Assembly (NCBI GenBank): GCA_005877525.1
Contig: VBON01000005.1
Coordinates: 1 to 5,079 of the forward strand
Reading direction: 5' to 3'
DNA from: Nitrospirota bacterium
Lineage (GTDB): Bacteria > Nitrospirota > Nitrospiria > Nitrospirales > NS-4
DNA: 5,079 nucleotides
In this document: positions 1 through 5,079 of the stretch, one piece after another
Numbering within the stretch: position 1 is the first letter of the stretch
Layout: each line of letters begins with the position of its first letter
Notes under the pieces: generated by a model
Seen by the model: only the letters and a program-made list of their open reading frames with translations
What the model was told of the DNA's origin: nothing
The model's database searches: none
Translations under genes and position numbers: made by a program

Positions 1-314
1 AGTTCGCGGGCTCGCTGCTTTTCTTTCACGGTCGGCACCACTCCTGTCAAATAAACCCGATTCCTGACGGTCTCGATGTTGACAGCATTCAATGACTGAT
101 CCGCAATAAACCTGGATTTTACCGAAGAGGTAATTGCAGCATCCTCGATATGTTCCTGTAATGTTTCCTGAGTGACGGTCTGACAGGAGAGTATGGCGGT
201 TAGGACGAGGAGAATATGCACGCCCCTGGGGAAGCTGGACGGACCACAGGAAAAGCGGATGCCTTGGGCCGGGGCGCAGGCGTCGTACGATTCCCAATCC
301 ATAATCCTAGCCAT
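1..314 (-). CDS. BON-domain lipoprotein, N-terminal part (runs off left edge)
   Basis: Minus-strand reading frame open from the ATG at 314-312 to the window edge; 104 codons are visible and the C-terminus is missing. Seen: a hydrophobic segment at residues 33-41 ending in ILSC (Cys44), a fair lipobox, so the mature protein is probably a lipid-anchored envelope protein. From about residue 55 comes a BON-type start: a short helix, SSVKSRFIAD, then NIETVRNRVYLTGVV and VKEKQRARE, matching the family pattern of a strand-turn-strand followed by an Ala/Arg-rich helix. BON domains (OsmY family) are thought to contact membranes or surfaces and are often linked to osmotic or envelope stress. Start choice is uncertain: ATG 314 has GGGAG nine bases upstream, a second in-frame ATG lies at 302-300, and a further in-frame ATG lies at 374-372. 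About 30 residues before the hydrophobic core is long for a lipoprotein signal, so a downstream non-ATG start (GTG at 221-219) is possible. It is divergent from Ku. Confidence 0.75.
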   Translation of the reverse strand, partial: MARIMDWESYDACAPAQGIRFSCGPSSFPRGVHILLVLTAILSCQTVTQETLQEHIEDAAITSSVKSRFIADQSLNAVNIETVRNRVYLTGVVPTVKEKQRARE

Positions 315-322
315 AATCCTAG
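299..322. repeat. Perfect 12-bp tandem duplication at the lipoprotein start
   Basis: CCATAATCCTAG occurs twice back to back (299-310 and 311-322). Read on the minus strand, each unit carries an ATG, so the duplication creates two in-frame start codons (314 and 302) and the peptide repeat RIMARIM. Twelve is a multiple of three, so gain or loss of a unit keeps the frame. Directly visible; any functional effect is inference. Confidence 0.9.
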
Positions 323-533
323 TCTCCCGGAAAACTACTTCCGCATAAATGACTCCTAAGTAGCAGGAGCCCATACGGAGCCTGTGATTTCTTAGAAGAA
401 GCTCTTAAACAAAGTAACTGGAGTTGTTTATGTTACGTCCTTCCCCTCGGGGCCCGCTTGGCCTACCACTTTCGTTTAGTTCGCTATTGCGCGCTATTTT
501 GGTAGCATGGTCACTCACCCAGGAGTGAACACC
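315..533. promoter_or_regulatory. Divergent control region between the BON lipoprotein and Ku genes
   Basis: This 219-base spacer must hold the promoters for both outward-facing genes. Visible elements: an imperfect palindrome around 412-429 centred on AACTGGAGTT, a short CCCCTCGGGG palindrome at 443-452, and an AT-rich TATTTT at 495-500 that could be a -10 box for Ku. No convincing -35 box is spaced 16-18 bases from it, so the promoter is not firmly located. No gene was recognised here. Confidence 0.4.
511..528 (+). promoter_or_regulatory. Inverted repeat overlapping the Ku ribosome-binding site
   Basis: TCACTC (511-516) and GAGTGA (523-528) are perfect inverted repeats around a 6-base spacer. 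The Shine-Dalgarno AGGAG (521-525) lies partly in the loop and partly in the 3' arm, 8 bases before the ATG at 534. This ribosome-binding site decides the Ku start in favour of 534 over the upstream ATG at 507, which has no comparable site. If transcribed, the repeat could form a hairpin masking the site; as DNA it could be an operator. Only the repeat and the site are seen. Confidence 0.5.
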
Positions 534-1388
534 ATGGCGCCACGGATTCTCCAAAGCGGAATAATCTCGTTTGGCCTTGTTAATATTCCCATCAAACTGT
601 ACACGGCCGCGAGTTCTCAGAACGTATCATTTCATCTCATTCACGCAAAGTGCGGGAGTCGTATCAAGCAGCAGCAGATTTGTCCGGTCTGTAATCTAGT
701 CCTTAGCAGAGAGGATCTGGTGAGGGGCTATGAATTAGCAAAGAATCAGTACGTGCAATTTACGGAAGCCGAACTCGAAGGGCTAGAGCAGGCGGCCTCG
801 AGGAACATTGATATCGTAGAATTCGTGCCATTACCTAAGGTGGACCCGATCTATTTTGAGAAGACCTACTATTTGGGGCCTGACAAAGGGGGCGAAAAAC
901 CCTACCGGCTTCTGACGGAGGCGATGGCCAAAGCCAACCGGGTGGCTATCGCCAAGTTGGTGATGCGGGGAAAGGAAAATCTCGTCCTGATCCGGCCCGC
1001 GCAGGAGGGTCTGATGTTACACCTCATGTATTTTGCGGACGAAATCCGGAACTTCGGTGACATCGACAAAGGAGCGGCTACGATCAAGGAGTCCGAACTT
1101 GGTCTCGCGACTCGTCTGATCGACGAACTGTCGGTCGAGGACTTCAATCCTGAACAGTACCAGGACGAGTATCGGCAACGGGTGCTCGAGGTGGTCAACC
1201 AGAAAGCAGCGGGTCAAGAGATCACCATTGCCGAGACCGGCCGCGAACCGGCGGAGGTCGTGGATCTCATGGAGGCTCTCAAAGCGAGCCTTGCAAAGGG
1301 CGCGACCAGGGAAAAGAAACCTTCGATCAAAGCCCGCCGCGCGGAAGCCGTTTTCCCATCTCGAAAGGCCAACGCGTTGAAGAAATGA
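534..1388 (+). CDS. ku: Ku protein of bacterial non-homologous end joining
   Basis: A 284-residue bacterial Ku. Known for the family: a homodimer that encircles double-strand DNA ends and recruits the ATP-dependent ligase LigD. Seen: the canonical opening SGIISFGLVNIPIKLYTA (residues 8-25), HLIHAKCGSRIK (34-45), REDLVRGYE, a long central stretch with VDPIYFEKTYYLGPD and KPYRLL, then MLHLMYFADEIR, typical of the Ku beta-barrel core, and a Lys/Arg-rich C-terminal tail that in this family contacts DNA or ligase. Length is normal (about 260-310). The frame is also open from an ATG at 507, but ATG 534 is preferred: it has AGGAG 8 bases upstream and the family usually begins just before this SGxISFGLV motif. 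Three cysteines (C40, C50, C53; C-X9-C-X2-C) sit near the N-terminus. The stop overlaps the next gene by 4 bases. No ligase gene is in the window, so LigD must be encoded elsewhere or be absent. Confidence 0.95.
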   Translation: MAPRILQSGIISFGLVNIPIKLYTAASSQNVSFHLIHAKCGSRIKQQQICPVCNLVLSREDLVRGYELAKNQYVQFTEAELEGLEQAASRNIDIVEFVPLPKVDPIYFEKTYYLGPDKGGEKPYRLLTEAMAKANRVAIAKLVMRGKENLVLIRPAQEGLMLHLMYFADEIRNFGDIDKGAATIKESELGLATRLIDELSVEDFNPEQYQDEYRQRVLEVVNQKAAGQEITIAETGREPAEVVDLMEALKASLAKGATREKKPSIKARRAEAVFPSRKANALKK

Positions 1389-2242
1389 GGACGCACTTCA
1401 CCACCCGAGAGGTGGCGAGGATCCTCGATGTTTCCGGTGCCCGCTTTCGCTCCTGTCTGCGAGCCTCGCTATTATCAGGAGGGCGCCACTTCACCTTTCA
1501 GGACCTTTTGCTGCTCAAGACGACCAAGGGCCTGCTGGATGCCCAGGTCCCCATCGCCCGTATCCGCAAGATGTTGCATTCCCTGAAGCGCCAGCTTCCC
1601 GAGGATCAGCAGATCTGGAATGTGACCATCTATGCCGATGGGCGCCGGGTCGTCGTCTGGGATGGCACCGCGCGTTGGCAGCCCGACTCCGGTCAATTTC
1701 TGTTTGATTTCGAGCCACGCCGTATGACTCGGCAGCTTTCTCTCAAGCAAGTGATCCCTCCATCGCCAGTGATGGGCTTGACCGCAGACGATTGGTTTGA
1801 ACTGGCGTCCGAACTCGAGAGACAGTCTCCACAGGAAGCACGCCATGCTTATGAAGAAGCACTGAAGCTCGACCCACAGTGTGCCGCGGCGCATATCAAT
1901 CTCGGCCGCCTGTACCAGGAGGCTAGACAATTTCACCGCGCGGAAGCCTGCTATCGAGCGGCACTTCAGCACGCTCCGGAAGATGCGCTGCCTCACTTCA
2001 ACCTGGGAGTTTTGATGGAGGAGATAGGGCAGCCTGAGGCTGCTATGAAGGCCTACCGGGATGCGCTTAGCCGGGACAAGAGTTTTTCAGACGCCCATTA
2101 CAACCTGGCCCTCTTGCATGAGGCCCGTGGCAACAAATCCGATGCGATTCGTCATCTTCGTGCGGCCCAAAAGCTTCGCAGTCCATCCCGCGAGTCTCCG
2201 CGAAAGCCGCCGACAGCCCCTCGGTCGGGGCCGTCGGCATGA
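1385..2242 (+). CDS. MerR-like helix-turn-helix protein with C-terminal TPR repeats
   Basis: A 285-residue protein. Residues 5-70 resemble a MerR-type winged helix-turn-helix: FTTREVARILDVSGARFRSC is the recognition unit, FTFQDLLLLKTTKGLL the following helices, and VPIARIRKMLHSLKRQLP the start of the dimerisation helix. Residues 76-112 form a strand-rich linker with DGRRVVVWDG and SGQFLFDFE. Residues about 134-266 hold four TPR units with the usual helix pattern: DWFELASELE, AAAHINLGRLYQEA, ALPHFNLGVLMEEIG and SDAHYNLALLHEARG. The tail from residue 267 is Pro/Ser/Arg-rich. No cysteine-based metal site like that of metal-sensing MerR proteins is seen. The ATG lies inside the Ku stop (ATGA), with only weak purines upstream, so translation probably depends on ribosomes finishing ku. 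Inference: a regulator or protein-interaction partner of the Ku system. TPRs suggest it responds to a protein partner rather than a small ligand. Domain calls are firm; the biological role is not known to me. Confidence 0.88.
   Translation: MRTHFTTREVARILDVSGARFRSCLRASLLSGGRHFTFQDLLLLKTTKGLLDAQVPIARIRKMLHSLKRQLPEDQQIWNVTIYADGRRVVVWDGTARWQPDSGQFLFDFEPRRMTRQLSLKQVIPPSPVMGLTADDWFELASELERQSPQEARHAYEEALKLDPQCAAAHINLGRLYQEARQFHRAEACYRAALQHAPEDALPHFNLGVLMEEIGQPEAAMKAYRDALSRDKSFSDAHYNLALLHEARGNKSDAIRHLRAAQKLRSPSRESPRKPPTAPRSGPSA
2209..2238. terminator. GC-rich hairpin between convergent genes, terminator-like
   Basis: GCCGAC (2209-2214) pairs with GTCGGC (2233-2238), and inside it GCCCC (2216-2220) pairs with GGGGC (2227-2231), with one A-C mismatch and a 6-base loop. 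It overlaps the last codons of the MerR/TPR gene and starts 12 bases past the stop of the convergent small gene. On the plus strand no T-run follows directly; on the minus strand only TTT follows after GGC. The stem is strong, but it is not a textbook intrinsic terminator in either direction. It may act bidirectionally or protect transcript ends. Confidence 0.5.
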
Positions 2243-2249
2243 ACGTACC

Positions 2250-2420
2250 TTATTGACCCTTTCTATGACCGTGCTGTTTGTGTTGTTTCATAACAGTCCG
2301 CGCGGCCACTTCTTTGGCGCGCTGGCCATAGCGACCGGACGCCTCAGCACTTTCCTTGATATGTTCGTACTGGCGTTGCTCTTTCGTACCGACTCCACGC
2401 ACGTGATTTTTTCCAGGCAT
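2250..2420 (-). CDS. Small basic protein of 56 residues, similar to proteins annotated as 'plasmid stabilization protein'
   Basis: A minus-strand frame from ATG 2420-2418 to TAA 2252-2250, preceded by AAGGAG at 2432-2427, six bases from the start, the best ribosome-binding site in the window. The protein opens MPGKNHVRGVGTKEQRQYEH, continues with a helix-rich KESAEASGRYGQRAKEVAAR and ends in a basic TVMKQHKQHGHRKGQ. It is rich in Lys, Arg, Gln and His and has no cysteine, signal peptide or membrane segment. The pattern (YEHIKES, then a short turn, KEVAARTV, then a basic tail) resembles small bacterial proteins often labelled 'plasmid stabilization protein', whose function is not well established. 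The name should not be read as evidence of a plasmid. It converges on the MerR/TPR gene with a 7-base gap. Inference: a nucleic-acid-binding or stress-related protein. The gene is real on ribosome-binding site and composition; the function is open. Confidence 0.82.
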   Translation of the reverse strand: MPGKNHVRGVGTKEQRQYEHIKESAEASGRYGQRAKEVAARTVMKQHKQHGHRKGQ

Positions 2421-2434
2421 ATCTTTCTCCTTGC

Positions 2435-2449
2435 TCAGGATTGTCCTGA
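2435..2449 (-). promoter_or_regulatory. Palindrome directly upstream of the small-protein ribosome-binding site
   Basis: TCAGGA (2435-2440), TTG, TCCTGA (2444-2449) form a perfect 6-3-6 inverted repeat. It lies two bases beyond the AAGGAG ribosome-binding site (2427-2432) of the minus-strand small gene, where an operator or a 5'-leader hairpin would act. A three-base loop makes a DNA-protein site as likely as an RNA stem. No promoter boxes were confidently placed upstream of it. Confidence 0.4.
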
Positions 2450-2698
2450 ACTCAGTTTCCTGGCCAGCGGATTCGGAGTAAATGCCGCTAACGGGGGAGA
2501 TGACTGAACTGCCGCTACGTGCTCACCGCTATCGAGCGGGTGTAATATGGGGAAAAGCGGCCGTCCTACGGGACAACGGCGCGTCTATTCTAACGCCACT
2601 TGGCCGAGACCTCGTGGCTACCGAAGCGCGCCCAGGGGAAAGGGGTCGGTGCTTGGCCGACCCAGGGTGGCGGGTGCAATAGAGGGCGGGTGCCTAAG
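2450..2698. other. Divergent spacer with three potential hairpins ahead of the oxidoreductase
   Basis: No gene recognised in these 249 bases. Visible structures: CACCGCT (2524-2530) against AGCGGGTG (2535-2542), with an ATCG loop and one bulged G; GTCC-TACG-GGAC (2563-2574), a UNCG-type tetraloop flanked by GCC and GGC (2560-2562, 2578-2580); and a perfect 7-bp stem GGGTCGG/CCGACCC at 2643-2663 with a 7-base loop, ending 35 bases before the reductase ATG. TAATAT at 2543-2548 could be a -10 box, though I see no matching -35. A purine-rich GAGGGCGGG (2682-2690) is the only ribosome-binding candidate for the next gene. Confidence 0.45.
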
Positions 2699-3919
2699 AT
2701 GAAAACCAAATATCTTCTAATCGGCGGCGGCCTGGCGTCGAGTCAGGCGGCAAAAGAACTCCGCGACCATGATGCGGAAGGCGCCATTACTCTCGTGGGC
2801 GCCGAACCCTATCTCCCTTACGATCGCCCTCCACTCTCGAAAGAGTTTATGCGCGGCGAAAAACCGCGCGATCAGTTGTTCTTCGATTCCGAGCAAGAGT
2901 TTCAGAACCGGCGAATTTCAAAACGCACCGGAGTCGCCATCCACAGACTTCATACGGGAGATAAAACCGCCGAGTTGAACGACGGCGAGACCATCACGTT
3001 TGAGAAGGCCTTCATCGCCACCGGCGGCCGACCGGTGCGCCTCAACCTGCCCGGCGGGCAACTTGGGGGCGTGCACTATCTGCGCACCCTCGACGATGCC
3101 GCGCAGATTTCCGCCGAAGCCCGCGAAGGCACGCGCTCGGTGATGATCGGCGGTGGCTTCATCGGGCTAGAACTGGCGGCCTCACTGACGCAACGCGGCG
3201 TGGGGGTCACCCTGATCGAAAGCGGCCCCCACATCTGGGCGCGTTTTGCGGATGCCGCGCTGGCCGGCGCGATTCAAGCGTACTTCGAAAAAAAGGGAGT
3301 CGTGATCCATACGAAGGAGCACGTTCAGGAGATCCGCGGCAATGGCCGGGCCAGCCGTGTGTTAACAACATCCGGCAAGGAGCTGCCTTGCGATTTCGTC
3401 TGCATTGGTGTGGGCATCGTACCGAACATCGAACTGGCCCAGGAAGCGGGTCTTGAGATCGATGACGGCATCGTGGTCGACGAGTACCTTCAATCCTCCC
3501 ATCCCGACATTTATGCCGGCGGGGATGTCGCCAGCTATTGGGATCCTCTGTTCGGCAAGCGCCGGCGAGTGGAGCATTGGGGCCATGCCGAATATTGTGG
3601 GCAGCTGGCCGGACAGAATATGGCAGCAGCCCGCAAACCCTATGATCTCCTGACCTACGTCTGGTCGGACATCTTCGACCTTCATCTGGAGTTCGCCGGC
3701 GACGAGAGCGAGCACGATCAGGTTCTTAGGCGCGGGCGATTTGAGGACGCATCCTTTATGGTCCTGTATCTGAAGCAGCACGTTCTGACCGCCTACTTCA
3801 CCGTCAATGCCAGTGCCAAAGATCTTCCCATTCTTCAGCGCCTGATCCGACAAAAGAAAGATCTCACTGGCAAAGAGTCGCAGCTTCACGACCCTGCCCT
3901 GCCGCTCAAGAGTCTTTGA
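2699..3919 (+). CDS. FAD/NAD(P)H-dependent oxidoreductase, ferredoxin-reductase (putidaredoxin reductase/AIF-like) type
   Basis: A 406-residue flavoprotein. Seen in order: FAD-binding Rossmann motif YLLIGGGLASSQAA (residues 5-18); YDRPPLSKEF (41-50), the D-R-P-P-L-S-K signature of the BphA4/putidaredoxin-reductase/AIF group; ATGGRP (107-112); a second nucleotide-binding motif MIGGGFIGLELAAS (149-162) with Glu174 at the end of the following strand, which usually favours NADH over NADPH; a second FAD contact YAGGDVASYW (272-281); WGHAEYCGQLAG (294-305); and a reductase-type C-terminal domain from about residue 320 with WSDIFDLHLEFAGD. No redox-active CXXC is present, so it is not a thioredoxin- or glutathione-reductase type. 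Known family role: electron transfer from NAD(P)H to a small iron-sulfur protein, often for an oxygenase. No ferredoxin or oxygenase is visible here, so the partner is unknown. The frame is open upstream to an ATG at 2600, but start 2699 places the Rossmann motif at the N-terminus as usual. The ribosome-binding site is weak. Confidence 0.92.
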   Translation: MKTKYLLIGGGLASSQAAKELRDHDAEGAITLVGAEPYLPYDRPPLSKEFMRGEKPRDQLFFDSEQEFQNRRISKRTGVAIHRLHTGDKTAELNDGETITFEKAFIATGGRPVRLNLPGGQLGGVHYLRTLDDAAQISAEAREGTRSVMIGGGFIGLELAASLTQRGVGVTLIESGPHIWARFADAALAGAIQAYFEKKGVVIHTKEHVQEIRGNGRASRVLTTSGKELPCDFVCIGVGIVPNIELAQEAGLEIDDGIVVDEYLQSSHPDIYAGGDVASYWDPLFGKRRRVEHWGHAEYCGQLAGQNMAAARKPYDLLTYVWSDIFDLHLEFAGDESEHDQVLRRGRFEDASFMVLYLKQHVLTAYFTVNASAKDLPILQRLIRQKKDLTGKESQLHDPALPLKSL

Positions 3920-4031
3920 GCCTCACGCCAGTGCTCACTTGCAGACCGTCAGACCATTGTTTGGTGAGCAACATTCGGAGGAGACGCTGGGGAAGTAGTT
4001 CCGGTACAATGACCACCAGACGGGAGCCTCA
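3920..4031 (+). promoter_or_regulatory. Spacer with inverted repeat and possible promoter of the radical SAM gene
   Basis: TGCTCAC (3932-3938) and GTGAGCA (3964-3970) form a perfect 7-bp inverted repeat with a 25-base spacer containing a CAGACC direct repeat (3942-3947, 3950-3955). No T-run follows, so it is a weak terminator candidate for the reductase or an operator. TACAAT (4005-4010) is a good -10 match, but no clear -35 lies 16-18 bases upstream. GGAG (4023-4026) five bases before ATG 4032 is the ribosome-binding site that supports that start. Confidence 0.4.
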
Positions 4032-5079
4032 ATGGGTTATCGGGCCGAAATAGAAAGTGTCCCTCTATCCCTCAAGGGCAGCGGCGCCATTCTCTTGATC
4101 TCTTGTTATGAGCTGGGACACCAGCCGCTCGGCCTCGCTCAGCCGTTGGGATTTTTCAAGGCGGCGGGGTATCAGCCGGCCGGCCTGGATATCGCCGTCG
4201 ATGCTCTCGATAGCGACGCCATCAGACGCGCGCGGTTTGCCGGCATCTCGGTGCCAATGCATACGGCTCTGCGCCTCGGTGTCAGGGTCGCGGAGTCGAT
4301 CCGCGAACTCAATCCCCGTTGTCACATCTGCTTTTATGGCCTGTATGCGTCGTTGAATGCAGCCTATCTGCTACAGCAGGTCGCGGACTCGGTGATCGGC
4401 GGAGAATACAATCTCCCGCTCAGGGTGCTGGTGAAGAACTTGGAAGAAGGCCGCTTCCCCATGGAGAATCTGGAGGGAGTGAGCACGCGAGGACGCCAGG
4501 CCGAGCCGACCTTCAGGCGCTCAGCCCCTGTCATTCCTCTTCCCGATCGTCGGACACTGGGTCCTCTCGCCCGCTACGCCAAACTGGAGCACGACGGCGA
4601 GCAACGCCTCGTTGGATACGTCGAGGCCAGCCGGGGATGCTTGCACCACTGCCTTCACTGCCCTATTGTCCCCGTCTACGAAGGACGGCTCGTGCTGATG
4701 CCCGAAGCAGCCGTGCTTGACGATGTTCGCTGCCTCGTCGAGGAAGGCGCGACCCATATCACATTTGGAGATCCTGACTTTCTGAACGGTCCGGGCCACT
4801 CAATGAAGATCCTGCGCGCGATGCATGCGGAATTTCCGCATCTGACATTCGACTTTACCGCGAAGATCGAGCACATTCTCAAAAGGCGGTCATTGTTCCC
4901 TGAGTTACGGAGGTTCGGCTGCCTGTTCGTGATTTCCGCGGTGGAATCATTCAGCGATACGGTGCTGGATCGCCTGAAGAAGGGACATACGCGGGTGGAC
5001 GTGATCGAAGCTCTCCGCATCGTACGTCCCGTGGGAATCACATTGCGTCCGTCCCTGGTGGCCTTCACCCCATGGACGA
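4032..5079 (+). CDS. Radical SAM protein, probably CUAEP/CCAEP-tail family (runs off right edge)
   Basis: An open frame of 349 codons from ATG 4032 to the window end; the C-terminus is missing. Residues about 18-140 form a Rossmann-like domain (AILLISCYELGHQPLGLAQP, GISVPMHTALRLGV, CFYGLYASLNAAYLL, VIGGEYN) placed like a B12-binding domain but without the DXHXXG cobalamin-binding motif. Residues about 195-349 are the radical SAM core: GYVEASRGC then LHHCLHCPIVPVY gives the C203-X3-C207-X2-C210 cluster that binds the 4Fe-4S centre and S-adenosylmethionine, followed by HITFGDPDFLNGPGH, FDFTAKIEHIL, CLFVISAVES and LRPSLVAFTPW. The motifs around the cluster and GDPDFLNG match my memory of the CUAEP/CCAEP-tail radical SAM (seleno)proteins, a family of unknown reaction whose C-terminal Cys/Sec tail lies past the window edge. 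The general radical SAM call is firm; the subfamily is probable. The gene follows the reductase after 112 bases and may be a separate unit. Confidence 0.88.
   Translation, partial: MGYRAEIESVPLSLKGSGAILLISCYELGHQPLGLAQPLGFFKAAGYQPAGLDIAVDALDSDAIRRARFAGISVPMHTALRLGVRVAESIRELNPRCHICFYGLYASLNAAYLLQQVADSVIGGEYNLPLRVLVKNLEEGRFPMENLEGVSTRGRQAEPTFRRSAPVIPLPDRRTLGPLARYAKLEHDGEQRLVGYVEASRGCLHHCLHCPIVPVYEGRLVLMPEAAVLDDVRCLVEEGATHITFGDPDFLNGPGHSMKILRAMHAEFPHLTFDFTAKIEHILKRRSLFPELRRFGCLFVISAVESFSDTVLDRLKKGHTRVDVIEALRIVRPVGITLRPSLVAFTPWT

Noticed and set aside
507..533. Upstream ATG at 507 as the Ku start
   Set aside because: No ribosome-binding site before it, whereas ATG 534 has AGGAG at 8 bases and matches the usual family N-terminus.
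1475..1996. Minus-strand open frame of 173 codons inside the MerR/TPR gene
   Set aside because: Antisense shadow; the plus-strand product has clear HTH and TPR patterns.
2061..2507. Plus-strand open frame of 148 codons
   Set aside because: Overlaps the MerR/TPR gene in another frame and the small minus-strand gene; no domain pattern. A shadow frame.
2482..2682. Plus-strand open frame of 66 codons ahead of the oxidoreductase
   Set aside because: GGAG is only three bases from its ATG, the product resembles no family I know, and it spans the hairpin-rich spacer; it looks like a chance frame.
2600..2698. Upstream ATG at 2600 as the oxidoreductase start
   Set aside because: It would add 33 residues, rich in Gly, Lys, Arg and Trp, before the Rossmann motif, which is normally at the extreme N-terminus; the extension also covers a 7-bp hairpin.
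3362..3889. Minus-strand open frame of 175 codons inside the oxidoreductase
   Set aside because: Antisense shadow of a well-supported coding sequence; no recognisable domain or ribosome-binding site.
4009..4053. A 14-codon leader peptide starting at ATG 4009 and overlapping the radical SAM start
   Set aside because: Its only purine-rich upstream site is about 25 bases away and the ATG overlaps the candidate -10 box; no regulatory codon run is seen.

Overview
The window looks like a chromosomal segment from a moderately GC-rich, Gram-negative-type bacterium. It carries a lipobox-bearing BON protein, a bacterial Ku, a MerR/TPR protein, a putidaredoxin-reductase-type flavoprotein and a radical SAM enzyme of a rare family. 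From my memory of these families, the closest lineages are Nitrospirota (Nitrospira-like) or neighbouring phyla such as Methylomirabilota and former Deltaproteobacteria. This is a guess, because no rRNA or marker gene is present. No tRNA, rRNA, CRISPR array, insertion sequence or integrase was found.

Layout: (1) Bases 1-314, minus strand: N-terminal part of a BON-domain lipoprotein running off the left edge; its start codon lies in a perfect 12-bp tandem duplication. (2) Bases 315-533: divergent control region, ending in an inverted repeat that contains the Ku ribosome-binding site. (3) Bases 534-1388, plus: Ku of bacterial non-homologous end joining. Its stop overlaps by 4 bases (ATGA) the start of (4) 1385-2242, plus: a MerR-like helix-turn-helix plus TPR protein, so the two are probably co-transcribed and translationally coupled. 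(5) A strong GC-rich hairpin at 2209-2238 ends this unit and also lies just past the stop of (6) a convergent 56-residue basic protein, minus 2250-2420, with an excellent ribosome-binding site. (7) Bases 2421-2698: divergent spacer with a palindrome upstream of the small gene and three potential hairpins ahead of (8) an FAD/NAD(P)H-dependent oxidoreductase, plus 2699-3919. (9) A 112-base spacer with an inverted repeat and a possible -10 box leads to (10) a radical SAM protein, plus 4032 to beyond the right edge, whose sequence resembles the CUAEP/CCAEP-tail radical SAM family.

How they work together: only Ku and the MerR/TPR gene are firmly linked. They look like a DNA-repair gene with a dedicated regulator or scaffold; no LigD-type ligase is in view. 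The BON lipoprotein, the small basic protein and Ku would fit a stress or stationary-phase neighbourhood, but this is inference. The reductase has no ferredoxin or oxygenase partner in the window. The radical SAM gene seems to be a separate unit whose diagnostic C-terminal tail lies outside the window.
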